Positions 13,728-22,388 of a DNA stretch of 40,962 bases are shown here, one piece after another (position 1 is the first letter of the stretch; every line of letters begins with the position of its first letter). The notes beneath the pieces were generated by a model. The model made no database searches, had not been told where the DNA came from, and was given only the letters and a program-made list of their open reading frames with translations. The position numbers were made by a program, and so were the translations under genes. The stretch is from an uncultured Porphyromonadaceae bacterium (lineage in GTDB: Bacteria; Bacteroidota; Bacteroidia; Bacteroidales; Muribaculaceae), in NCBI GenBank assembly GCA_900550025.1, contig URQP01000007.1, positions 1 through 40,962 of the forward strand. The letters are read 5' to 3'.

Positions 13728-15626
13728 TTAGAAATTCACGCCGATTCCGCCGAGGATGTTCAGTTCTTGGGCGTAGATGCCGTAGTAGTTCTCGTAGCGA
13801 CGGTTGAGCAGGTTGTTTCCTTGACAGAACACGCTTATCATGTCGTTGATTTGATACGACACTCCGAGATTCAGGCTGGAGATGTTGGAGTAAGGATATG
13901 CCGTGTCGTAGTATTTATACGCCACTTCCGTCGGGTCGTAATATAAATGTGTGCCGCTTATCGACCGCAATGCGCGCAGTTCATAGTCGAGCACGATTGA
14001 TAGCGGTTTTATCGGACGCACTTTCGCCACGGCTCGGACAGTATGCTCCGGACGGTCGTCGGAGAGGATGTAGCCGCTGTCGTCGCCTTGCGGTGTGAAG
14101 GCGTAGTCGGCCGACAATTCAAGAATGTCTTTGAATTTGTAGCCGAACTTGATTCCGGCAATCACTCCATTGGTGTCAAACCCTTTATAGAAAGTCTGTC
14201 CCATATAGTGATTTGCCCCGTAGCTGTGCCGGTAGATATAGTCTCCGTCGGTCCTTCCGATGGCTATCAGGTCGTCGACAAACGGCAGCATATAGTCTTT
14301 GGTAACGGCAAAGCCAACGTAAGGTGTCATCGACAGTCCGCGCCACAATCCGAAGTTCAATCCTGCGCGGGCATCGACTATTGTATAAGTAGTGGGAAGT
14401 TCAAATGATGGATTCATATAACGGTTTACGGCCGACGTTTCGTGGAACGTATTTATATGGTTGCCGCCTGTGGCGGAAACGGACAGGCTGACTTTGTCGG
14501 ACATTGCAAGGTCGAAACGCACATCAGGGGCTATGCGGAATACCGTTCCGTTGTTGAACGAGATGTCTAACCGTGCGCCGATGTGCAGATTCATATGCTC
14601 TGTCTTTTTGCTGTAATACGGAGTAAATGACAGCATCCCGAAACCTTCCGACGGCAGAGGTGTCGCAATGTGGAAAAGGAAATCAGTGTAGTATGAATCA
14701 CTCAATGCTGCGATTCCTTGGGTATTATTATATTTGAGATATTGGAAATCAGCGTCTATCCCTACGGACGATTGTTCTCCAAAAGCCAAATCTATGCCGC
14801 CTTCCACTGTGCTGTGGTACTCTTTCAGCCCGTCAGGCAAATAGGCGTTGTAGTCCGGCGCTTGGTATTCCATAAGACCGGAGCCATATCCGTATCCGAA
14901 ATAATTGAAATCGAAAGCGGCATAATAGCGCAAGTTGCTTTCAGTATTGTTTTGCCACTTCAGGTTGGCATTAAATTCGTTTACGGTCTGTTTCTTGTTT
15001 TGCGGGGACAAATCGAATGGGTTGAACGGCTCATAAGTCAACTTTCCCCAAGTTCCGTAATAGTTGAATTTTTCGTAGTGGTAGCTTGCGTTGGCGTTGA
15101 GGATGCCTTTCTCGAAGCGGTTGCTGAAATCGAGACTTAGTTTGTCGTCAGAGACAAATTGTTTATAATAGCCGTCATCGTCTTTTCCATCCTCCCCGCC
15201 TACCGAGCCGTTGGTGGAGTTGTGCTGGAACCATGCGCCGAGTTGCATACGGTCATTGTCGATGATGCGGTAGCCTGCGCTTCCGACCATATTAAGATAA
15301 CTTCCGGCGGCAAATCCCGCATAGCCGCGCTTGCGGTAGGGAGCAAGCGACGGGGCGGAGTATTTCATGGGAGCTTGGCGCAATAGCATAGGCTCGACGG
15401 TTGCGGGTACTGCCCAGTCGCTGAACGAAAGCTCGGTCTTTACAGCCGTGAAAGGTGCTTCCTGCGGCAGCACGTCCAATTTCTTGGCTTCCGTCTCCAC
15501 CGGCACGAAATCCTTTTCTATGACGATGGATTTTTGCAGCTCGCCGTTGTTGCCGTCCTGCGGATAAGCTGTCACGGCAGCTATTGAGGCTACCGTCAGT
15601 ATGATGGATTTCTTATATGTTCTCAT
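13728..15626 (-). CDS. Outer-membrane beta-barrel protein, TonB-receptor-like without plug
   Basis: A 632-residue protein with a signal peptide (KKSIILTVASIAAVTAYPQ), an N-terminal segment of about 80 residues and then repeated amphipathic beta strands to a C-terminus ending ILGGIGVNF, typical of outer-membrane barrels. The last 60 residues (VSYQINDMISVFCQGNNLLN) look like the end of a TonB-dependent receptor, but I see no TonB box or plug domain, so it may be a passive channel or scaffold. The gene lies 12 bases after the large TPR gene, in the same orientation, so the two are probably one operon and possibly one complex. What it transports, if anything, is not visible. It ends at the bidirectional terminator. 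Confidence 0.7.
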   Translation of the reverse strand: MRTYKKSIILTVASIAAVTAYPQDGNNGELQKSIVIEKDFVPVETEAKKLDVLPQEAPFTAVKTELSFSDWAVPATVEPMLLRQAPMKYSAPSLAPYRKRGYAGFAAGSYLNMVGSAGYRIIDNDRMQLGAWFQHNSTNGSVGGEDGKDDDGYYKQFVSDDKLSLDFSNRFEKGILNANASYHYEKFNYYGTWGKLTYEPFNPFDLSPQNKKQTVNEFNANLKWQNNTESNLRYYAAFDFNYFGYGYGSGLMEYQAPDYNAYLPDGLKEYHSTVEGGIDLAFGEQSSVGIDADFQYLKYNNTQGIAALSDSYYTDFLFHIATPLPSEGFGMLSFTPYYSKKTEHMNLHIGARLDISFNNGTVFRIAPDVRFDLAMSDKVSLSVSATGGNHINTFHETSAVNRYMNPSFELPTTYTIVDARAGLNFGLWRGLSMTPYVGFAVTKDYMLPFVDDLIAIGRTDGDYIYRHSYGANHYMGQTFYKGFDTNGVIAGIKFGYKFKDILELSADYAFTPQGDDSGYILSDDRPEHTVRAVAKVRPIKPLSIVLDYELRALRSISGTHLYYDPTEVAYKYYDTAYPYSNISSLNLGVSYQINDMISVFCQGNNLLNRRYENYYGIYAQELNILGGIGVNF

Positions 15627-15638
15627 TTCTGTATGATG

Positions 15639-18635
15639 TTATTTGTTCTTTAATGCTTTAAGTCTCGTCTCTATCATTTCCTGTATGTCGGCTTCCTTTC
15701 CCGGATAGTTCTCACGCAGGCTTTCGAGATATTCGCGTGCTTGGAATGTGTCGCCGCGCTTCTTGTAAACGTCGGAAAGCAGGATGAATCCGCGCGCCAT
15801 CCAATATTGGTGCGGTGTGCCGGAATCAATCAGCTTGTTAAGCTGTTTCTCGGCAGAATCGAGCTTGCCCTCGTCGTAGTAGATTTGCGAGAGCTCGACT
15901 GCAGCGATTGCCCCGTAGAGCGATTGCGGGTCTTTCGCAAGTTGCTTGTAATCGTCCATGGCTTCCGATTTCTTGCCTTGCGAGGCGAGTACCGAGGCGC
16001 GTCCGTAGAGTACCTCCGCGCGGGTTTCCGCATCAAGCTGCTGCGATACGAGCATATTGGCGTAGGTGAGTACGTCGTCTTCCTTGCCGGAATCGCGCGA
16101 TACGCGGAACAGTCCGAGCAACGCCGACTGGCGGCTGGCATCGGTGGTGGCTTTAGAGCGCAGCACCACGTAAGCGTCGCGGGCTTCTGAAATTTTGTTC
16201 TGCGATAGCAAGATTTCGCCTTCCATCACGAGGGCTGTCTCCGCATACGAAGCGTCGGGGGCAGCGGCAAGCGCTTTTTCGAGAAGACCGAGCGCCTTGC
16301 TGTAGGCTTTCTTCTTATAGGCATTCTCTGCAAGGTAGTAATTGGCTTGTCCGGAGTATTGCCCGTCGGGATATGATTTCAGATACGATTCTAATTTTGC
16401 GGTTCCGTCGCCGGCGAGGTATGCGTTTTCAGCCGACTGGAACGACAGGCGGTCCATCTCTCCGCCGTCAACTTTATAGGAACTGTCTACATTGCGTATA
16501 AACGCTGTGAATCCGGCAATGTCGCCTTCGGAGGCATACATCACTTTCAAGTCTTCGATTGCCACTTTTGCCTCGTCGCTCGACGGTGATTTGGAAATCA
16601 ACGACTTGTATTGGTCGCGGGCTTCGTCTTTGCGTCCGGTGCCGTTGAGAAGCATGGCAAGCTGCAACTGCCCCTGCCGTGCCTCGGCCGACTGCGGATA
16701 GTCGCCCATCAGCTTACTGAAGGTGGCTTCCGCCTTGCCGTTGTCGCCAAGGGCGATATAGGCTTGCGCCTTTTCGTAGAGGGCTTTCGGCGCATATACG
16801 GAGCTTGGGAAGTTGTCGATGACTTTGTCCATTACCGCTATTTTTTCTTTATGCCGGCGTTGCAGTCCCAACATGAAACCTTTCTGGAAGAGTGAGTAGT
16901 CTGCTTTTACCCCCTCGATGCCGATAGCTTTTTCGTAATAACCCTCGGCTTCCGAATAGTTTTTGTTGTAATAAAGGCAATCGCCGATACGGTTGTAGGC
17001 ATCGGTTTTCATAGCCTTGTCGGTTGGATTCTGGTTAAGGAATTTGGTGAACGCTGCTTTTGCCTCGGAGTATTTGCGCTGCTGGAACAGCGAATATCCG
17101 TATCCGTAGTTTGCCAGCGCATAGTTCGCGTCTTTGCTGTTTGCCCTTTTCAGGTATGACGAGTAGCTGCCGGCCGCTTTTGCGTAATCGCCGTTGCGGT
17201 ATGCCGCCTCGGCAAGCCATAGTGAGTTCTCGTCCGCTATCTTGCTGTCGTATTTGCGTAATTGGCTTGAACGCGTGAAATAATCGAGCGCGTCACCTGT
17301 ATTGCCGGCCGACAATTCGCGCACGCCGAGACGGTAGAGCACGTTCTGCTTGGCTGCAAGCATCTTGTCCGAAGGGTTTTCCAATGCGGAAATCGAGGAG
17401 AGCGCGTTGTCATAGTCCTTGCTTGCAAGATAGGAGTTGATTATGTAGTCTTCCACGTCGGAGGCGTATTTAGAGTCAGGGAAACGGTTGAGGAAGTCCT
17501 CGAAAATCTTCACCGAATTGGAGAAAGGCACGCTTCCGCCACGGCTTTGGGCGATGGCGTAGTTGTAGAATGCCGTTTCCTGCACGCTCTTGTCGTAAGG
17601 CATCTTGTAGGCTTTCTCGAATGCCAGCGAAGCGGCGTTTACGTTGCCGGAGCGCAGGTAAGTCTGTCCGATATAGAGGTATGCGCTTTGGGCGAGGGCA
17701 TCGTCTTCGCCTACTACTTTGTCCAAGTAGCGCACGGCTTCTCCGTCGTCGCCGTTGCGGTATCCGGCGATGCCGAGTATGTAGAGCGACGAGCGTTCCG
17801 GCACTCCGCTGCAATTATCCGCATATTGTTTCAGCAGGTCTACGGCGCGCTCGTAGTTGCTGAGGTGGTATTCGCTTTCGCCGACCACACGCCGCAGCTC
17901 TGTTTCCATATCGGCCGGGAACTTTTCGGAAAGCAAACGGTTTCCGATTCTTAGAGCATTGTCGTAGTCCGCGTCCTCGAAGCGTATTTGGCAAATGTAG
18001 TATTGCGCTTCGTTCCATAGTCTGCTTCTTTGCGGTATTGACTTGAATCCTGTTTCCGCCTTGCCGTAATCGCCGTTGGCGTACGAGATATAAGCATCAT
18101 AGAAAGCGGATGCCTCGCCATATTCCTTGCTGCCTTTCAGACGGGAGAATCCTGCACGTGCCTTGTCGTATTCGGCAAGCCGCAGGTAGCAGAACGACTG
18201 CCGGTAGGTGAGGTCGTCCATATCGTTGCCGCTGAACGATTCTTTGCCTACATTTCCGTATGCCGTGACGGCTTCTTTATATTCTCCGTTTTCGTAGTAG
18301 TAATTACCTATGTTGAACCACATTTGGAATCTGTGTATCGAAGCGGGATAGTCTTCCACGAACGTAAGCATCGCCTTCAGGCAATCGGAGTCGCCACGGC
18401 GGAATTTTGCCGAAGCGATATAAAAATCAGCGTCCTCGTGGAGCGAGGCCGGTGCTTCCATACGTTTGGCCTCGCCGAGCTGGTCGATGCAGCCGGTATA
18501 GTTTTTTGTGTCATACATACGGATTCCACGTTCCAAATATCCTTCGGCGGATGTCTCTAATATGTTGTCCTGCACCGGGGCGGAAACGGCCGCCAATGGA
18601 ATGATTCCTAACAGTGCCAACAGCTGTTTTCTCAT
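15639..18635 (-). CDS. Large periplasmic TPR protein
   Basis: A protein of 998 residues: signal peptide (KQLLALLGIIPLAAVSAPVQ) followed by about 25 tetratricopeptide-like repeats along the whole length, for example FNIGNYYYENGEYKEAVTAY, YGYSLFQQRKYSEAKAAFTK and NYYLAENAYKKKAYSKALGL. No enzymatic domain is visible, so it should be a protein-protein scaffold in the periplasm. It is paired with the outer-membrane barrel gene 12 bases downstream. I use ATG 18635. An in-frame ATG at 18680 lies upstream of the -7 element at 18656-18663, so a transcript from that promoter would lack it. Confidence 0.8.
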   Translation of the reverse strand: MRKQLLALLGIIPLAAVSAPVQDNILETSAEGYLERGIRMYDTKNYTGCIDQLGEAKRMEAPASLHEDADFYIASAKFRRGDSDCLKAMLTFVEDYPASIHRFQMWFNIGNYYYENGEYKEAVTAYGNVGKESFSGNDMDDLTYRQSFCYLRLAEYDKARAGFSRLKGSKEYGEASAFYDAYISYANGDYGKAETGFKSIPQRSRLWNEAQYYICQIRFEDADYDNALRIGNRLLSEKFPADMETELRRVVGESEYHLSNYERAVDLLKQYADNCSGVPERSSLYILGIAGYRNGDDGEAVRYLDKVVGEDDALAQSAYLYIGQTYLRSGNVNAASLAFEKAYKMPYDKSVQETAFYNYAIAQSRGGSVPFSNSVKIFEDFLNRFPDSKYASDVEDYIINSYLASKDYDNALSSISALENPSDKMLAAKQNVLYRLGVRELSAGNTGDALDYFTRSSQLRKYDSKIADENSLWLAEAAYRNGDYAKAAGSYSSYLKRANSKDANYALANYGYGYSLFQQRKYSEAKAAFTKFLNQNPTDKAMKTDAYNRIGDCLYYNKNYSEAEGYYEKAIGIEGVKADYSLFQKGFMLGLQRRHKEKIAVMDKVIDNFPSSVYAPKALYEKAQAYIALGDNGKAEATFSKLMGDYPQSAEARQGQLQLAMLLNGTGRKDEARDQYKSLISKSPSSDEAKVAIEDLKVMYASEGDIAGFTAFIRNVDSSYKVDGGEMDRLSFQSAENAYLAGDGTAKLESYLKSYPDGQYSGQANYYLAENAYKKKAYSKALGLLEKALAAAPDASYAETALVMEGEILLSQNKISEARDAYVVLRSKATTDASRQSALLGLFRVSRDSGKEDDVLTYANMLVSQQLDAETRAEVLYGRASVLASQGKKSEAMDDYKQLAKDPQSLYGAIAAVELSQIYYDEGKLDSAEKQLNKLIDSGTPHQYWMARGFILLSDVYKKRGDTFQAREYLESLRENYPGKEADIQEMIETRLKALKNK

Positions 18636-18655
18636 AATTAATTTTTTCTTTCTTG

Positions 18656-18663
18656 CAAAGATA
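18656..18663 (-). promoter_or_regulatory. Promoter -7 element of the TPR/barrel operon
   Basis: TATCTTTG, followed by C (a perfect TAnnTTTGC), stands 20 bases before the ATG at 18635. The best upstream TTG is 24 bases away, longer than usual. Confidence 0.55.
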
Positions 18664-18749
18664 CTGTTTGCTTTCCGCATAAAAAAACAATGATTTAAAT
18701 TTTATATGAGCCTTGAGAGCCGGAACTATGCTAATTGGAATATTATGGT

Positions 18750-18757
18750 TACTTTTG
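18750..18757 (+). promoter_or_regulatory. Promoter -7 element of the prenyl synthase/tatD operon
   Basis: TACTTTTG fits TAnnTTTG and lies 30 bases before the start codon at 18788. No TTG is found at normal spacing. Confidence 0.45.
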
Positions 18758-18787
18758 TGAAAGTAATGTTTTGTAAACTATGGTTAG

Positions 18788-19765
18788 ATGAAAGGGATAG
18801 AAGGATATATAAGTCTCGCGGAGAATGCTGTTGGAAGCGTAGTGTTGCCAAAGTGCCCGGCAGGTCTTTACGAACCAATTGAATATGGTTTGTCGAATGG
18901 CGGGAAGCGGTTGCGTCCGGCTTTGTTGCTTGCGGCTTGTGACGCTGTGGGTGGAGATTGCTCGGCCGCTCTCAATCAAGCGGTGGCAGTGGAGATGTTT
19001 CATAATTTCACGCTCCTGCACGACGATGTGATGGACAATGCCGATATGCGCAGGGGGAAACCTACTGTTTGCCGGAAATGGGATGACAACACGGCTATTC
19101 TTTCGGGTGACACCATGCTGACTCTTGCGACGCAAAAGCTAATCGAGGGTGTCGCTCCTGAAAAGGCTGTCAGGCTGCTTGCGATATTCAACCGTGCGGC
19201 TGTCGGGGTGTATGAGGGCCAGCAGTACGATATGGAGTTCGAGAGCCGTAAGGATGTGACTGTAAGCGAATACATCAATATGATTCGTTTGAAGACATCT
19301 GTGCTCCTTGGCTGTGCCGCGCAGCTTGGCGCCGAGATGGGCGATGGCGGGGAGCGTCAGGGGAATGCACTGTATGGGTTTGCAATGAATCTTGGCATAG
19401 CGTTCCAGTTGCAGGATGACTGGCTCGATGTATACGGAAATCCGGCTGTGTTCGGAAAGGCGATAGGTGGCGACATAATGAATGACAAGAAGACGTTCAT
19501 GCTTATAAAGGCTATGGAGCTTGCCGATGGAAGGGAAAAGGAAAGTCTGGATTATTGGTTGGGCAGGCAGGATGTCGTCCCTGAAGAAAAGATAAAGGCG
19601 GTCACTGCTATTTATGATAATCTTTCCATAGGGGATATTTGTCGTGAAAGTATTGAAGAACACAATTTAGAGGCGTTGAGATGTCTTGATGAGTCGGGAC
19701 TGTCGGCTGATGCCGTCTCTTTTTTCAAGGATTTTGACGCAATGGTGATGAACCGCAAGAAATAG
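18788..19765 (+). CDS. Trans-prenyl diphosphate synthase
   Basis: A 325-residue cytosolic enzyme that extends allylic diphosphates with isopentenyl diphosphate. First Asp-rich motif: LLHDDVMDNADMRRG (Asp79, Asp80, Asp83); second: LQDDWLDVYG (Asp210, Asp211, Asp214). GGKRLRPALLLAA (39-51) binds the diphosphate. The residue five before the first motif, which limits chain length in this family, is Phe74; long-chain quinone-tail synthases usually have Ala there. A short product (C15-C20) is therefore more likely than the quinone tail, but this is inference. The gene stops 5 bases before the tatD start, indicating an operon. Confidence 0.9.
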   Translation: MKGIEGYISLAENAVGSVVLPKCPAGLYEPIEYGLSNGGKRLRPALLLAACDAVGGDCSAALNQAVAVEMFHNFTLLHDDVMDNADMRRGKPTVCRKWDDNTAILSGDTMLTLATQKLIEGVAPEKAVRLLAIFNRAAVGVYEGQQYDMEFESRKDVTVSEYINMIRLKTSVLLGCAAQLGAEMGDGGERQGNALYGFAMNLGIAFQLQDDWLDVYGNPAVFGKAIGGDIMNDKKTFMLIKAMELADGREKESLDYWLGRQDVVPEEKIKAVTAIYDNLSIGDICRESIEEHNLEALRCLDESGLSADAVSFFKDFDAMVMNRKK

Positions 19766-19770
19766 ACGTG

Positions 19771-20544
19771 ATGATTGACACGCATTCGCATCTTTATTTG
19801 GAGGAATTCGACAATGACCGCGGGGATGCTGTCGCGCGGGCATTGGCGGCTGGTGTCGGGCATTTAGTGCTGCCAAATGTTGATTTGCAGACTGTACCGC
19901 AAATGATAGGAATGCATAGGCGTTATCCGGAATGCTCGTCAATGGCGATGGGGCTGCATCCTACATCAGTTGATGCCGGTTTCCGGGAGGCACTTGCGGC
20001 TACATACGATTTTTTTAGCCGGTATAAGTTTGTGGCGGTCGGGGAAGTAGGCATCGACCTTTATTGGGATGCCACTTTCCGCGAACAGCAGATAGAGGCA
20101 TTCGACACACAATTACATTGGGCAGAACAGTTCGGATTGCCTGTGATAATCCATTGCCGTAATGGGCTTGACGAGATTTTGTCGGTTTTTGCCGGTTATT
20201 CCGGAACGCTTCCGCAATGTGTGTTCCACAGTTTCGGAGGCACGGTGGATGATGTGGAGCGCATACGCAAGTACGGTGATTTTTATTTTGGAATCAACGG
20301 CATTGTGACATTCAAAAACTCGAAGCTGCACGAGACTCTTCCTGCAATCGGCTTGGAGCGCATAGTGCTTGAGACGGACTGTCCGTATCTTGCGCCGGTG
20401 CCTTATAGGGGCAAGCGCAACGAGAGCGCGTACATTACTTTGATTGCCGCAAAAATAGCCGAATCACTTTCTGTGGCAGTGGAGCAGGTGGCATCCGTCA
20501 CCGACCGCAACGCCGCCACCCTTTTCCCTCTTGCAAAAGTTTAG
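19771..20544 (+). CDS. tatD: TatD-family metal-dependent deoxyribonuclease
   Basis: A 257-residue TIM-barrel hydrolase. Metal ligands of the family are visible: His5 and His7 (DTHSHL), Glu92 (VGEVGIDLYW), His128 (IIHCRNG), His153 (VFHSFGG) and Asp203 (LETDCPYLAP). TatD proteins act as 3'-5' exonucleases or quality-control nucleases; the exact substrate varies. I start at the ATG at 19771, 5 bases after the prenyl synthase stop; the preceding GTG at 19768 is the only alternative. Its stop overlaps the stop of the convergent acetyltransferase, so no terminator separates the two genes. Confidence 0.92.
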   Translation: MIDTHSHLYLEEFDNDRGDAVARALAAGVGHLVLPNVDLQTVPQMIGMHRRYPECSSMAMGLHPTSVDAGFREALAATYDFFSRYKFVAVGEVGIDLYWDATFREQQIEAFDTQLHWAEQFGLPVIIHCRNGLDEILSVFAGYSGTLPQCVFHSFGGTVDDVERIRKYGDFYFGINGIVTFKNSKLHETLPAIGLERIVLETDCPYLAPVPYRGKRNESAYITLIAAKIAESLSVAVEQVASVTDRNAATLFPLAKV

Positions 20545-21101
20545 ATTTGCTTGATGGCGCGTGCGGGAACACCGCCGACTACAGTGTTTGCCGGCACGTC
20601 TTTGGTTACTACCGCGCCGGCCGCTACGATAGCGTTGTCGCCTATTGTCACGCCCTGGAGTATCGTTGAGTTGGAACCCACCCATACGTTCTTGCCTAAT
20701 ACAATCGGCGCGGGAATGGTGTGTTTCCGTTCTTCCGGCTTTATTCCGTGATTGAGCGTCGCGAACACCACATTGTGCCCTATCTGGCATCCGTCGCCTA
20801 TTGTCACTCCTCCGTGGTCTTGGAAATGGCAACAGGCATTGATGAATACGTCTTCGCCCACACTTATGTTTTTGCCGAAATCGGTATAGAAAGGCGGGAA
20901 TACGCGGAACGTGGCCGGTACGGTGTAGCCGAATAATTCCGACAGCAACGCCCGCACTTCCTCCGGCTCGTGATATTCGGCGTTGAGGCGGAATGTGATG
21001 CGTCGGGCCTCTCCGCTCATTTTATCCATAAACAAATGTATCTCCCCGCTGTCGAGCGGTTTGCGTTCTTTTACGTATTCCTTGAATTTTTCTATTGTCA
21101 T
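20541..21101 (-). CDS. Hexapeptide-repeat acetyltransferase (maltose/xenobiotic acetyltransferase-like)
   Basis: A 186-residue protein. Residues 1-60 form the helical N-terminal Mac domain (MTIEKFKEYVKERKPL...). Residues 70-186 are left-handed beta-helix hexapeptide repeats (ISVGEDVFINACCHF, VTIGDGCQIGHNVVF, VTIGDNAIVAAGAVV), ending VPANTVVGGVPARAIK as in the MAT/NodL/LacA group. His118 in ATLNHGI is the likely catalytic base. It uses acetyl-CoA to acetylate a sugar or small hydroxyl acceptor that cannot be named. The reading frame ends inside the tatD stop codon on the opposite strand (20541-20544). Confidence 0.88.
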   Translation of the reverse strand: MTIEKFKEYVKERKPLDSGEIHLFMDKMSGEARRITFRLNAEYHEPEEVRALLSELFGYTVPATFRVFPPFYTDFGKNISVGEDVFINACCHFQDHGGVTIGDGCQIGHNVVFATLNHGIKPEERKHTIPAPIVLGKNVWVGSNSTILQGVTIGDNAIVAAGAVVTKDVPANTVVGGVPARAIKQI

Positions 21102-21123
21102 AATCCGTGATTTTTTGTCATCG

Positions 21124-21156
21124 CAAAGTTATATCGGCTTTTCTGCATCATGTCAA
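21124..21156 (-). promoter_or_regulatory. Promoter of the acetyltransferase
   Basis: On the minus strand TTG (21156-21154), 22 bases and TAACTTTG (21131-21124), followed by C, match the consensus; the start codon is 22 bases further. Confidence 0.65.
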
Positions 21157-21318
21157 CCTGTATTACGGATTTATTTACCTTGATTGATGTTTTTAAGTAT
21201 ATTCTCTGCCTGTGAGTTTGTTGTGATGTTTGTGTAATGTCTGCAATAAGTTTGTTGCGGATTTTACAGACGGAAGCAATTAGTAAATCTAAAAATGGAG
21301 GTGGATAAATTTAATAAT

Positions 21319-21326
21319 TACTTTTG
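21319..21326 (+). promoter_or_regulatory. Promoter -7 element of the unknown lipoprotein
   Basis: TACTTTTG, followed by C, matches TAnnTTTGC 24 bases before the ATG at 21351. An in-frame ATG at 21324 falls inside it, supporting the later start. The flanking 21157-21318 shows no gene or repeat. Confidence 0.5.
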
Positions 21327-21350
21327 CGGTTAATCAAATTTATTAACAAT

Positions 21351-22262
21351 ATGAGATTAGTTAGTTTTTTTACATTAGTGACAATGGCAGCGGTTGTTGC
21401 CGTTGGTTCTACATCGTGTAAGGACGATGAGAAAGGGAAAAAAGGCACTGCCGCCGATGAGATTCCTACAGCGGACGCATTGGGTCTGGAGTATCCGATA
21501 GTGGGCGTTACGGGAATGGGTCAGTTTACCATGGATTATTCCAGAGGACGGCTTGTCGGCGGGACATTTAGAAGCAATGACTTTACCGTCACATCCGACC
21601 CGTTGGAATTTCATTTTGATAGCGGTTATGGCAGCACGCATGATTGCACGGGTATACGTGTGAATGAAGCCGGTTATATAGTATATATGGAGGAGCTGTA
21701 TGCGGATGGCTCTTCTTACCGTCATTCGATAAGTTATAACGGAGACGGTCGTGTGTCGGAAGTTTATTCCACTTATGTCGAGGAAGATGGGGACTATAGA
21801 TATGAGGGCAGCGAGCGCGATGCTTTCCATTGGGAAGGCGGCCGTTTGATGAGTGTGGAAACAGAATGGAACGACACGGAAATAGGCAGTGACTACCGTG
21901 AGAGTTATAAGAGCGGAGCTTCGACAGAATATGAATACGGTTATGAATGCCCGAACACGGGTGTGTATTATGTCAACAACGATAATGATTTGATACTGGT
22001 AGATGATCCTATCGTATATTCCGGCTTGTTGGGCCGTCCGGCAGATTATCTTCCTACATCATACACAAGCACGGAGTATGACATAGTTGATGGGCAAGTT
22101 GACGTGTATTATGAATATACCAACCGCATACAGACAGAATACGATGGCGACCGTGTAAGGCGTCACGGCAGCTCTACATTCACCTATTTGGATGAAACCG
22201 GCGGTTATTATTCTATGAAGTCGGCATATCCGCTGGCAAAGGAGAAATTGTCGGCGGGCTAA
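21351..22262 (+). CDS. Lipoprotein of unknown function, possibly DUF4595-like
   Basis: A 303-residue lipoprotein (Cys23 in GSTSCKDDEKGK). After a short charged linker the body is rich in Tyr, Asp and Gly and built of short beta hairpins (RLVGGTFRSNDFTV, YIVYMEELYADGSSY, ISYNGDGRVSEVYS, RIQTEYDGDRVRRHG). This style resembles DUF4595-type or YD-repeat-like lipoproteins that are common in gut Bacteroidota, but I cannot confirm the family. It stands alone, with its own promoter and a strong terminator downstream, so no partner can be inferred. Start chosen at the ATG directly before the hydrophobic signal. Confidence 0.6.
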   Translation: MRLVSFFTLVTMAAVVAVGSTSCKDDEKGKKGTAADEIPTADALGLEYPIVGVTGMGQFTMDYSRGRLVGGTFRSNDFTVTSDPLEFHFDSGYGSTHDCTGIRVNEAGYIVYMEELYADGSSYRHSISYNGDGRVSEVYSTYVEEDGDYRYEGSERDAFHWEGGRLMSVETEWNDTEIGSDYRESYKSGASTEYEYGYECPNTGVYYVNNDNDLILVDDPIVYSGLLGRPADYLPTSYTSTEYDIVDGQVDVYYEYTNRIQTEYDGDRVRRHGSSTFTYLDETGGYYSMKSAYPLAKEKLSAG

Positions 22263-22324
22263 AATGCGGATAGAGCGTATGAAGCAGCGCAGGTAAGACT
22301 GCAGTCTTTGGCGTAATAAGAAAA

Positions 22325-22370
22325 AACGAGAGCGGCAGAAACGCATCATCGCGTTTCTGCCGCTCTCGTT
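22325..22370. terminator. Perfect 20-bp stem terminator for yidC (and the lipoprotein gene)
   Basis: The 20 bases at 22325-22344 and 22351-22370 are perfect complements with a 6-base loop. On the minus strand the stem is followed by a run of T (TTTTTTCTT), making a textbook intrinsic terminator for the pyrG-yidC transcript 19 bases after the yidC stop. On the plus strand the tail (GTATAATC) is weak, but it can still serve the lipoprotein gene. Confidence 0.9.
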
Positions 22371-22388
22371 GTATAATCAATTTTTCAT

